DNA of 44,528 bases from Cyanophora paradoxa (Eukaryota > Glaucocystophyceae > Cyanophorales > Cyanophoraceae). Below the pieces are notes generated by a model. It had not been told where the DNA came from. It saw only the letters and a list, made by a program, of their open reading frames with translations, and searched no databases. Numbering within the stretch: position 1 is the stretch's first letter; the number at the start of each line of letters is the position of its first letter. Location: positions 1-44,528 of the forward strand of contig QPMI01000118.1 in NCBI GenBank assembly GCA_004431415.1. Reading direction: 5' to 3'. Shown here in pieces: positions 1-10,254 of this stretch. The translations under genes were made by a program, and so were the position numbers.

Positions 1-2556
1 CCGCCGCCGCCGCTGGCGAGCGCGGCGCCGCAAGTGACCCTCGACTCGATCGTGACGCAGTACCTGCGGCAGCAGCACCGCGAGTGCCCCGACCCCATCG
101 CCGTCCTCCCCCCCTTCTCCCTCCTCCAGCCCCACGTCTGCCCCCCCAAGCCCCGCGACGACGGCCGCCGCGGCGCCCCGCCCAACGCCGCCCTCCGCCT
201 CCTCCGGCGCTCCATCCTGCCGCCGCGGGGCGGGGCCGGGGGCGCGGCCAAGGACCGGCGCCTGGTCTTCTCGCGCTTCCGGCCGCTGCGGGTGCTGCGC
301 GACGGGGAGCAGGACGGGGGCACGGTGTACACGTGCGCGGCGTTCCTCGACGGGGGCGCCCCCGGGCGGGAGCGGCTGCTGGCGGGGACGATGGGCGGCG
401 AGATGAAGCTTTTCGACGTCCGCTCCGCCGAGTACCTCGTCCGCCCCGCCGCGCCCCGCGTCGCAGTCCGTCCGCCCGCTTCGCTGAGCGCCCTGCGCTC
501 GTGAGCAGGAGACGTACCCGTGCCACGAGCGGGAGCTCTGGGCCGTCCGCACGTCCCGCTGCGGCCGCACCGTCGTCACCGTCGCCCAGGGTCCGCCCCA
601 TCCCGTCCCGCCCCGCCCCGTCCCCGCGCCGGCCTCGAGCGGCGAGCGCGCCCGCAGGGGAGACGCGGGTGTGGTCCTTCGAGGCGCCGGAGGGGGGCGG
701 CGGGGGCGGGGGCGGGGGCGGGGCCGGCGGGCGGCCGGCCCTCGCCTCCCGCTTCCTCCTCGAGGGCCTCCGCGAGGGTGCCCCCGCCCCGCCCCGCCCC
801 GCCCCGCCCGCCCCGCCCGCCCCCTTGGCTGGACTGACTCTGCGCGGGCAGCGGCGCTGAGCAACCGGGGGGACCGCCTCGCCGGCATCGTCGGCCGCCG
901 CACCGTCCTCCACCGCGCCGACACCGGCGCCCTCATCGCCGCCCTCGAGGCCCGCCCTCCCACCCCGCCCGCCCCCCGGCTTCGGCTTAAGCTCTCGCCC
1001 GGGCCTCCCGCCTCCGGCATCGCTGACGGGCGGGGCGTGCAGGACGTGTCGGGGCTCCCCGGGCAGGCGGCGCAGGCGGCGCCCGGGGTGAAGGCCTACA
1101 CGGGCTGCGTGGCCTTCAGCCCGGGGGACGAGCTGCTGCTCTCCGACGCCGTCCTCTGGGACCCCCGCCTGCCCCGCATCGTCCACCGCTTCGACAAGCT
1201 CACCTCCTTCGGGAGGCACGCCCCTCCCCCGCCCTCCTCCCCGCGCCGCGTGACGCGGGGCCGGGGGCAGCGGGTGCTTCCACCCGGCGGGGCACCAGGT
1301 GCTCATCAACAGCGAGGTGTGGGACCTCCGCACCTTCAAGCTCCTCCGCTCCTGCCCCGCCTTCGAGCAGTCCTACGTGCGCTCGCGCCTCCCGCCCGCC
1401 CCGGCCGCCTCGCCGCGCGCCGGCTGGGGCCGAGGGGCGCGCAGCTGCTGTTCAACGCGGCGGGGGACGTGGTGTACAGCGTGGCGCGGCAGTACGAGCG
1501 GCCGTCCGTGAGCGGGGCCACGCCGCCGCGCGCGCGGCGGAACCCCTTCGGGACGACCTTCCGCACCGTCGACGCCTGCGACTACGGCCTCATCGCCACC
1601 ATCGAGCTTGTGCGCGCCCCCTCCTATGCTCCTCTGCCCCGCCCCGGCCCGCCCGCCCGCCCTCGACTTGTGCTTGACGGAGGGATTGGAGGATTGCGAA
1701 TAGCGGCTGGCTCTGCGACTTTTAGCCTCTCCGCCCCGCTCGCCCGCCTGCCTGTCCTTCCGCCCCGCCCCGCCCCGGCCCCGCCCATCCCTTTCTAGAG
1801 AACCGATGACAGTCTAGGGGACTGAGAGCTAACGTGGCGCCGGGCGGGCAGGAGCGGCACGTGCTGGACCTGGCGGTGGACCGGCAGGACGACTGCCTGG
1901 CGCTGGTCGAGAACGCGGCGGGCGACTCCGCCGTGCGCCTCTACGAGGTCGGCCGCCGCCGCGCCGCCGACGCCGACTCCGACCCCGAGGACGGCGAGTC
2001 CGAGGGCGACCGTGCGCCCGCCCCGCCCCGAAGCCCCCTCTCCGGCCCCTGAGGCGGCGCGGCGCGGCGGGGCCGGCAGCGCCGCCGGACGACGAGTCGG
2101 ACGACATGAGCGTCGACGGCAACTCGCGCGCCGCCTCCAACGAGGGCCCGCCCCGCCCGCCCCGCCCCGCCCCGCCCGGCGCCGTCTGACGGGCGGGGGC
2201 GGCAGAGGAGGCGCTGCTGGGGGAGATCTCCGCCATCGTCAACGGCGAGGACGACGAGGAGGACGACGAGGAGGACGAGGACGGCGGCGCCGTGCGCCGC
2301 CCCCGCCCCGCCCCGCCCGCTCGCCCCGCCCGGCCCGGGTTGAGGCTGAAGGGCGGCGCAGGTGATCATCGGGGACGGGGAGGACGAGGAGGACGAGGAC
2401 GAGGTGATGGCCGGCGGCTCGGACGACGAGAGCGGTGCGGCGCGCTAGCGCTCGAGCGCCGGCTCGGGTCGGGCTGGGATGCATATGGATTCAGACCTCG
2501 CGCCGACCGCCCCGCGCGCAGAGGACGGCGACGAGGAGGACGCCGACGACGACTGA
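1..2556 (+). CDS. DCAF1: DCAF1/VPRBP orthologue, C-terminal WD40 half (5' partial, 12 exons)
   Basis: Substrate receptor of the nuclear CRL4 (CUL4-DDB1) ubiquitin ligase, by family. Exons joined in frame: 1-438, 509-590, 658-777, 852-949, 1043-1215, 1271-1376, 1445-1609, 1852-2011, 2080-2145, 2206-2291, 2362-2434, 2522-2556; 533 residues remain and the 5' part lies outside the window. The first exon opens with the LDSIVTQYLRQQH and PPFSL segments known from DCAF1, followed by FSRFRP and WD40 blades. Two WDxR motifs, WDPR (about residue 284) and WDLR (about residue 321), match the pair that contacts DDB1 in this family. The segment NPFGTTFRT and the long Asp/Glu tail ending at TGA 2554-2556 are also typical. 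Introns 950-1042, 1216-1270 and 2146-2205 appear to have GC donors. It converges on the minus-strand gene at 3738. Family identity is firm; exact exon ends in the acidic tail are less so. Confidence 0.9.
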
Positions 2557-3737
2557 TCGCACGCGTCGCGCCCCCGCCCACCTGCAGTGCCGTGTACATG
2601 AGCTAGGCAATTAATCGGAAGCTGAAGTCTGCCACCGTGCTCGCGCACGAGCAGTCACCTAATCAGCGGTCATGGTCTTGTGTTCCAGTGCGCGGGAGGC
2701 CTTAACAGACCGGAAACGTTTAACAGACACCGTACGCGTGGCACACGGCCCGCGGCCGGGGCCCGGGCCGCGTCCTGGGGAGGCCTGAAGAGGACCCTGC
2801 AGCTGGTGGCTGCAGCCACTGAAATTGTGACATTTGTGATCGAAATTCAAGCTTCGCATTATGCCATGATGCACATGACCATTGACTCATGTAGAGAGTT
2901 TGGCGATTAGTTTTTCGCGAATTCGAAGCTGCAGCTGCAGCCTAGGTCTGGCAGCGGCCTGCTGCTGGTCGGGTGTGCCCCCTGCTTCTTTAGGCCCGGG
3001 CCCCGGGGGCTTGTGGGATATCGATGCAGCCTCAGGGCCTGGCAGAGGAGCGACTTTCCTTTTGAACTTCGAAATGCATGCCGCAGTGCACAGTGCCACG
3101 GTGCAGGCCTTTCAGTTTAGAGCCTGAGAGCTTGAACGAAGCGAGGTGCACGTGCACGTGGCTCAACAAAATGCAACCTGGCAACTTGCTGGAAAGCCAA
3201 ACTTGAACTGCTCGTCAATTATGTGATGGCCTTTAGAATGCAATGATTCAAGGTTTCATGCGTTTTACCGCAGTACGACTCTGCGAGTTAGGAATTTGGA
3301 ACCGTTGGATTCGGACCTTTAATTTGCCTGCAGCGCTAGCTGGTCAGTTGAACCTCCAAAACGTCCGACGGGCCGACGGTCATGATGCCATGAGAAACTC
3401 CCGGGCCCTGGGGGCCGCCGGGCCTTTCCCGAGTCAACTTGGCAATTTCAAATTTCTCCAATCGGGGAATCCTCGGTTTGGCGAGCACCTGTGTGCACAT
3501 GCATTTCTCAGAATCTGCCCCCACTGCCAGTGGCGGCCTTGCAATTGCACGCAAGTCTGAATCGTAAGTGACTCCGACAGGAAACTGGAATTACTGGCGG
3601 CCCGACTCGAGAAGTTTCGGCGAAACTTTGAAATGCATTTTGCACAAAACTGCCAGGCTGACTTCTGGAAGGCGCATCTGTCCCGTGTTTTCGCTAGCAC
3701 ACTCTCATGATCATATGCGCGCGCCGTCTGCTGCGCG
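2557..3737. other. non-coding spacer between convergent genes
   Basis: This stretch separates the stop codons of two convergent genes and should hold both 3' UTRs. Its composition is far less GC-rich than the flanking coding DNA, with words such as GAATTC-, TTCGAA- and AAATTT-like runs. I see no convincing exon, RNA gene or transposon. A perfect 12-bp palindrome GTGCACGTGCAC, containing a CACGTG core, lies near 3147-3158. GGGCCC/CCCGGG-rich patches occur near 2755-2785, 2993-3010 and 3400-3420. No clear polyadenylation signal could be assigned. Confidence 0.6.
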
Positions 3738-5874
3738 CTACTCGTCCTCCTCCTCCTCCTTCTCCTCCTCGTCCTCGTCCTCCTCGTCCTCCTCGTCCTC
3801 TTCGTGCTCCTCGTCGTCGTCCATGTCGACGACGCGCCGCTTCTTCGAGGGCGCCGCAGCCTCCTCCTCCTCCTCGCTCCCGCCTTCGCCCTCGCCGTCG
3901 CCCTCGGCCGCCGCCGATCCGCCGGCGCCGCCGCCCCGCCCCCGCCCTCGCCCGCGCCCACGACCGCGGCCGCGCCCGCGGCCTCTGCCGCGGGGGGCAG
4001 CGGACTCGCCCTCCTCCGACCCGTCCTCCGCTCGCGCCGCGCCTCCGCCGCCGCGGGATCCGCGGCCGCGGCCCCGCCCGCGGCCCCGGCCCCGCCCGCG
4101 GCCGCGCTTGGCGGGCGGCGCGTCGTCGCTGTCGCCGTCTTCCCTCCGCCGCTTGCCGCCGGCCTCCGCTTCCGCCCCCTCGCCGTCCTCGCTGCTCCCG
4201 CCGCCCGGCGTCACGTTCGTCACGATCAAGCGCTTGACGGCTGCGGCGGCGGTGAGGCGGGGCGGCGGCGGGCGCACGAGCGGGGCGGGCGGAGGGGGGC
4301 GGCACCGTGGAGGTCCCGGAAGCTGGTGCCCCGGGGCAGGGACTCGGCCGCCGCCACCGCCGCCTCCCACTCCGCCTGCCCCCCCGCCCGACCCCCGCCG
4401 CGTCAGCCACGGGCTAGCCACGGGGTCGCCCGGACGCGCCTTCGAGTGGTGCCTGGGGAACGGCTTGGCGCCGCGCTTGGCGAACTCGTCGAGGGCGCGC
4501 TGCCCGCCCGGCCCGGCGCGCCCGTCGAACGGCCACGCGCCCTTCGTGCCGTAGTCGTCGGGCCGCCACCCCACCTTCCCGAACTCTGCCCCCGCGCCCC
4601 CTCAGGGTCCGAGAGCGCGCCGGGGCCAGCGCCCAGTGCGAGCGCGGCGGCGGCGCACCGCCGGTGCCGAACCACTGGACGATGAGGAAGGCGGAGCGGT
4701 CCCAGTTGCCGTCGGCGATCTGCGGCCGCCGCGGCTCGTCCCGAGCGAGGCGGGGCGGGCGGGCGGGGCGGGCGGGGGGCGCGCCTTGGCGGGGAGGCCC
4801 TCGCACTCCTCCGTGACGACCACCGCCGGCCACATCGGGAAGCCCCGCAGCTGCACCCTGCGCGCCCCGCCCCGCCCCGCCGCTGAGACCAGAGGAGCAG
4901 AGGAGGCGCGGGGAAGGCGGACCAGAGGAGCTGCCCGAGCTTCGGCATGTCATCCGCCCGCCCGCCGGCCCCCTTCGCCTTGCCCCCCGCCCCCTCCTTC
5001 TTCTTCTCCGCCTTTGGCGGCCGCCCGGGGCCGCGCTTCTTCGGCTTCTCCTCCTTCTCCTCCTCTTCCTCCTCGCCCTCGGAGCTGTCGCTGGCGGCGG
5101 CGGCCGCCTTCTCCTTGTCGGCCTTCGGGGGCCGCCCGGGCCCCCGCTTCTTGGGCTTCTCCTCCTCCCCCTCCTCGTCGCCTGCCGCCGCCGCGCTCTT
5201 CTTCTTGTCGCTCTTGGGCGGCCGCCCGGGACCGCGCTTCTTCGGCTTCTCCTTGTCCTCCTCCTCCTCCTCCTCCTCCTCCTCCTCGTCCCTGTCCCGA
5301 GCCGCCGACGCCTCGCTCCTCCGCTCAGACTTGGGCGGTCGACCGGGCCGCCGCTTCTTCGGCTTGTCCTTGTCCTCCTCCTCGTCGCTCGCCGCAGCCT
5401 CCTCCTTCTTCGCGGCCTTGGGGGGCCGGCCCGGACCGCGCTTCTTGGGCCTCTCCTCCTCCTCCTCCTGCTCCTCCTCCTCCTCGTGCTTCTCCTTCTT
5501 CTTGTCGGAGCTGGGCGGCCTGCCCGGCCCCCGCTTCTTCGGCGTCTCCTCGTGCTTCTTGCCGTCCTCGCCGCCCGCCCCGGCCGCCTTCTCCTTGTCC
5601 GCCTTGGGCGGCCGCCCGGGCCCGCGCTTCTTCGGCGGCTCCGCCCCGCCCCTGTCCACCTCCTTCTGGGCCTTGGAGGGCCGGCCCGGGCCGCGCTTCT
5701 TCGGCTTCTCCTCCTCCTCCTCCTCGCCGGCCGACTCTGCCGAGGACGAAGAGGAGGAGGACGTGGAGGAGGACGCCTCGCTCGCCGAGTCGTCGTCCCC
5801 GCCCTTGCCCTTTCCCTTCTTCGGCTCCTTCGCCGGCGCCAGCTTCCGCGGCAGCCCGGCGCTCCGCTTCGCTC

Positions 5875-5906
<32 letters not shown>

Positions 5907-8900
5907 CCGGCCTTGGCCTTCGGCTTCTTGTCCTCGGCGCCCTCCTCCGCGCCCGCCTTCTTCTCCTTGGCCTCCTTCTCCGCCCCCGCGGCCGCCTTGA
6001 CGCCCCGCTCCTTCTCCTCCGCCCGCGCCGCGCCCTTGGCCGGCCCCTCCGCAGCCTTTGCCGCCGCCTTCTCGGCCTTCTCCGCCGCCTTCACGGGGGC
6101 CTTCTCGCCCGCCCTTGCCGCGCCCTTGCCCGCAGCCGTCTCCTTCTCCTTCTCCTTCTCCTTCTCCTTGTCCTTCTCCTTCTCCTTCTCCTTGCCCTTG
6201 CCCTTGTCCTTGTCCTTCTCCTTGTCCTTGTCCTTGCCCTTCTCCTTCTCTTTGCCCTTCTCCTTGTCCTTCTCCTTGTCCTTGTCCTTCTCCTTCTCGG
6301 CCTCCTTGGCTGGCGCCTTCTTCTCCGCCGGCTTCTTCTCCCCGCCCTTCTGCTCGCCAGGCCCCTCCGCGCCCTTGCCGGCCGCCTTCCCCTCCGACTT
6401 GACCGCAGCCGGCGCGGCCTTGTCTGCCAGAGCGGCCTTGACCGCAGGCGGGGCGGCCTTGTCCGAAGTTGAAGCGGCCTTGTCGGACGCGGCGCCCTTG
6501 TCCGCAGCAGGAGCGGCCTTGTCGGTAGCGGCGCCCTTGTCGGCCTTGTCGCCGGCGGCGCCGGCCGCCTTCTCCGCCGGCGCCTTCTCCACCGCCGCCG
6601 ACGTGCGGGGCGAGGCGGCGGGGATCTTCTCCGCCGGCGGCAGGGCCCGCGCCCGCGGAAGGTCCATCCCTGCGCGGCCGACGGCCTCAGCGAGCCGCGC
6701 GCACCGGCGCGTGCGCCGCGCTGCAGGGGGGCGGGCCTGGGGGCAGGAAGGAGAACTTGTCGGCGGCGTCGGGGCGCTCGGGGCCCGAGACGACCTGGGC
6801 CATCTGCGCGCGGCGGCGCGCCAGGTCCCCCGCCTCGCCCTCCCGCCCCGCCCCGCGGCCCGGCCCCGCCCCGGAGCCCGGCCCCGCCGCCCGCTGCGGG
6901 GCCCTGGAGGAGGCGGAGGAGGCCTCCGGCGACGCGCTTCCCGCTTCGTCGTCCTCCTGCGAAGGCCCCCGGCTCGGCCGGCGGCGCGGGCGGCGGGGGC
7001 GGGGGGGCGGGGCGGGGCGCACTTCGGCGAGGCTCGCCTGGATGAAGCTCGTCGTGCGAATGCGCTTCGCCTGCACACCGGCGTAAGCCACAGCGAGGAG
7101 CCGTGTATGTTCAGTGGCGGCACGTTCAGAGCTCCGGGCAACGACAGCGCGGCCCAGCAGGCGGCGGGTGACGGGGGGCGGGGCGGGGCGCACGGCGCCG
7201 AGGGCCCTGCGGGCGTCGGTGGGCGTGGCGTAGACGATGAGGGCCCTCCGGGGCTCCTTCGGCCGGCCCCTCCCCTTCTCCTTCTCCTTCTCCGCGTCGC
7301 CGGCGTCGCCATCCTTGCTCTCCCCCTCGGCGGGCGACGCGGCGGCCCCTTCCGGGGCGTTGTACGGGACCTCCCGCACGGAGCTGAGCCGTCGGCGTGA
7401 GGCGCGGGGGGCGGCGGGCGGCGGGGCGGGGCGGGCCTGACGGTGACGCCGCGGCCGAGCTCCTGGCGGATGAAGGAGAGGGAGTGGTCGGCGTTGTCCC
7501 ACACCACCTCCACCGTCCGCACCACCCGCGCCCCCGCCGCGCCCGCCGCCCCGGCGCCGGAGCCGCCGCCCGGGCCCCAGGCGGCGGCAGGCAGACCCGA
7601 GGGCCGCGTCGCGGAGGGGCCGGGGTGCCCGGGCGGCGGCGGGCGCCACGAGTCCTGCGCGGCCACGGACGGCGGCTCGCACTCCGGCTCAAACGTGACC
7701 TTCACCTGGCCCGCCTGCGCGCCGCGCGGCTCGAGGCGCGGCGCGAGAGGGCGGGGGGCGGGGGGCGGGGCGGCGCGCCTTGCCGTAGACGGGGTGGGCC
7801 TGCATGCGCTCCCGCACGGCGGCGGCCTCCGACGGGGCGCGGAAGTGCGCGCGGTAGTGGACGGGGGCGGGGGCGCCCGGCACGAAGGGGCCCGGGGAGG
7901 CGTGGCGGCCCCAGTACACGAGCATGCACACGCCGCTGTTCTCCAGCCTGTTCACCTGCAGGCCGCCCGTCGGGCGGGGCGGGGCGGGGCGGGGCCGGTC
8001 GGGGCGGCGGCCGAACCTCCTTGCGGATGGCGTCCGGAGAGCCCCTCCAGAGGGTGCAGTCGAACAGGAGCACCGAGGTGGGCGGCGGCCCCGCCGGCAC
8101 GGGCGGCGCGCGGCCGCGCGGCGGCGGCGGCGGCGCGCTGCTGGGCGGCGAGCGCGGTCGCCTGCAGGTCCACCAGGCCCAGCACCGAGGCCGACATCGC
8201 CGCCGGCTGAAGTGGCGCGGCAGGCGCCGCGCTGGCATAGTGGGCCGGAGGGGCCGGGGCGGCGGGGGCCGGGGCGGCCGGAGGCGGGGCGGGCGCGGCG
8301 CCCGGGGCGTAGCTCTCGAAGATGAGGTAGCCGCCGAGGACCCTCCGGCCATTGTAAGCCTCCATGGCAGCCGCTGCCGCCTCCTCCGTCCTGCGGGGGC
8401 GTCGGGGGGGCGGGGCGGGGGGGACGGCGGGGCGGGGCGCGGCGCACGCGAAGTGGTAGACGGCGCTGTTGGGGCGCGGGTCGGGCGCCTCCTCCACGTC
8501 CCCGAAGGCCTGCCGGGGGGTCACGGGGGGCTAGGGCTCGCCTTCGGCGCGCGGGGCCCGCGGACCCGGAGGAGGGCGAGGAGGGCGGAGGGATCGGCGA
8601 CGGCCGCCGGGCACATCCCGTACTTGATCGCCAGCGAGCGGCAGCCCGACTGCGGTAGCGACGAGGCCGCCGCCGACGCGGCCGGCGCCGGCGGCGGGGG
8701 CGGGGCAGGCTGGGGAGGTGGCAGGGGCGCGGCGGGCGGCGGCGGGAGGCCAGCCGGGGACGTGGCGGGCGAGACGGAGGCGTCGTCGGGCGTGGGGAGC
8801 CGCTGCGCTGCCGACGCGACCGGCGGGGCGGCGGCCACCGCAGCCGGCGCCGGCGCGGGAGCGTGCGCGAGAGCGGCGGCGGCGGCGGCGAGGAGGGCGG

Positions 8901-9924
8901 TATCCGGTTTGGCGCCGACAGGTATGGCCGCGCTGAGCCGCTCGAGGCCGCCGGGCTTCGAGAGGATGTCGGCTAGCGCGGAGACGCTGGCCAGCGGCAG
9001 CGCCGGTGTCGCCGGGGGCATCGCCGGGGGCACAACCGGGGCGCTGGAGGCGGGAGCCGGCACGGCGGTAGCGGGCGCCGGCTCCTTCTTGTAGTCGGGA
9101 TCCCACCGCGACTTTCGCCGCGGCTGGCCAGCCGCGGCGTCGCCTGCTGGCCCCGGCGCTGCAGGTGGCGCCGGCGGCGCCGGATGCGTATGCGTCGCCA
9201 CGGCGGCGAGCGGCGGAGTGCGCTGGCGCGGGGGAGGCGGCTCTAGGCGCTGGCGAGGCGGCGACTGCCGACGGGGCGGCGGCGGCGAGCGGGAAGAGCG
9301 CCGGTACGGCGGCGAGCGAGAGCGCCGGCGATAGGACCCGCGCGAAGGAGACCGGCCTTGACGCGGGGAAGACGATGAGCGCCGTCGCGGAGGGGACCGC
9401 GAATGACGCCTGGGAGAGCGATGCCCGAATTGACCGCCTGGATGAGAGTCGCGCCGCTCGGGCGCCTGCCGAACTTCGCCTGTGCTCATGAGTTAATACT
9501 CCCGGACCCATCAGGACAGCAGGGGCTTACCTCGAGACTCAGAGGGCGCGGGCGCGCGGGTCGGAGCTGGCGCGTCCTCCTCAGGATCGTACGTCGGCGA
9601 GGGCGCTTTTGGCTCCTTTTGCAACGACGATGGCGGGACCGGTGGCGGCGGCGGAGGAGGCGGAGGCGGAGGCGCGGCAAGCGATGGAGGCGCCTGAGCC
9701 GGGAAGGACTGCACCGGGACGAAAGCCTGGAAAGGGTACACGGGGACTGGCTGCGCTGCTGTTGCCATATGCTGACCCAAGTACGCGTAATACTGCGCAT
9801 GCTGGTAGGCGGCTGCGGCGGCTGCGGCGGCGACGGCAGTCGATTGCTGCTGCGGCGGCTGCTGACCATCACCGCGTTGCGTCTCCGCGTCCAGCACCCA
9901 AGGAGGTGGCCTCGAGCCCGACAT
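3738..9924 (-). CDS. RS/ULM + three RRM-like + AT-hook + PWWP nuclear protein
   Basis: Not recognised as a named gene; about 1,725-1,750 residues. Exons, 5' to 3' on the minus strand: 9924-9531, 9479-8566, 8509-8448, 8390-8017 (contains one unresolved frame change), 7955-7779, 7705-7437, 7383-7194, 7070-7023, 6956-6737, 6669-4923, 4857-4785, 4719-4659, 4585-4440, 4375-4306, 4240-3738. Order: Gln/Ala/Pro-rich start; RS repeats; a U2AF-ligand-like KSRWD motif (about residue 257); three RRM-like folds; Ala/Lys/Glu low-complexity; eight PKKRGPGRPPK AT-hooks; a PWWP domain; RG repeats; acidic tail. The ATG at 9922-9924 follows an upstream in-frame GTG and starts MSGSRPPPW. The likely role is nuclear, binding RNA and AT-rich or methylated-histone chromatin; that role is inferred. 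Five introns appear GC-AG. Splices keep frame across the RRM/AT-hook junction (FLPPGMDLPRA), which argues for one gene rather than two. Confidence 0.78.
4376..4935 (-). other. PWWP domain coding region, split by four introns
   Basis: Joined across introns 4858-4922, 4720-4784, 4586-4658 and 4376-4439, the protein reads GQLLWVQLRGFPMWPAVVV, later FLIVQWFGTGEFGKV and then AWPFDGR. This fits the PWWP fold: the strand-1 G-x-L-x-W, the MWPA turn in place of PWWP, the FFGT-like strand and the PF segment. PWWP domains in general bind H3K36-methylated nucleosomes. Aromatic-cage candidates are F and W in GFPMW and the F of WFGT; the cage assignment is inference. A helix (AEWEAAVAAAESLP) follows after the fourth intron, as in LEDGF-type domains. 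Confidence 0.82.
4998..5709 (-). repeat. eight AT-hook repeats (PKKRGPGRPPK)
   Basis: Within the exon 6669-4923, eight copies of an AT-hook core (GRP flanked by basic residues) are spaced by about 25-45 residues of Lys/Asp/Glu-rich linker. Copies vary slightly: one ends GRPSK, one reads KKRRPGRPPK and one ends GRPPSSD. AT-hooks insert into the minor groove of AT-rich DNA. In so GC-rich a genome, AT-rich targets would be largely intergenic, which is an inference. Confidence 0.93.
6140..6298 (-). repeat. Lys/Glu/Asp low-complexity tract, polypurine on coding strand
   Basis: The coding strand is almost pure purine and encodes tandem KEK/DKEK-type peptides; the plus strand is TCCTTCTCC-type repeats with scattered single G residues. 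It sits between an Ala/Lys/Asp region (KAAPAADKGAA type) and the AT-hooks. The peptide is probably a disordered or single-alpha-helix charged linker. Confidence 0.85.
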
Positions 9925-10254
9925 ACTCGTGCGCGAACTTGAATGCACGAACTTGAGTTTTCGCTTGACCCGATGTCGCTTCTTTGTACTGTTTAGAACC
10001 GCCTAAAGTCGCTTCGGAGCAGGAATCGGAGAGTCTCGCCTTCAAGTCGATCCAGGGAGGCTGGAGCTCGCTGCTTAGTTAACCGTACCCCCAGAAACAG
10101 TTCGAGTCCGACTTCGCGCAACGCCGGGCGGTCCAGGACGGTAGCTAAGGCGGCTGGGAGCGGCCTTGAGCCGGCTGAGCTCGAAAGGCAGCTCCCGCCC
10201 GAGAACCAGACTTGATCGGCCAGCCGCGTGCGGCCGGTCGGCCGTGCGGCAGCG
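9925..10254. promoter_or_regulatory. divergent intergenic promoter region
   Basis: Only 330 bp separate the start codons of the minus-strand RS/RRM/PWWP gene (9924) and the plus-strand DUF2183 gene (10255), so both promoters and 5' UTRs must lie here or overlap the genes. No TATA box or other named element could be assigned. A repeated CGAACTTGA-like word occurs near 9934-9957. The side nearer 9925 is less GC-rich than the side nearer 10255. Confidence 0.5.

Noticed and set aside
3147-3158. GTGCACGTGCAC as an E-box regulatory site
   Set aside because: It lies between two 3' ends, far from either promoter, so a functional call is unsupported.
2557-3737. Small genes or a transposon in the spacer
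   Set aside because: Open frames here are short, lack splice signals and family similarity, and no terminal repeats or target-site duplications were visible.
3738-9924. Two separate minus-strand genes (RS/RRM and AT-hook/PWWP)
   Set aside because: Introns at 6957-7022 and 6670-6736 keep the frame from the RRM part into the Lys-rich and AT-hook part. I see no promoter-like or lower-GC gap between them. Kept as one gene with moderate confidence.
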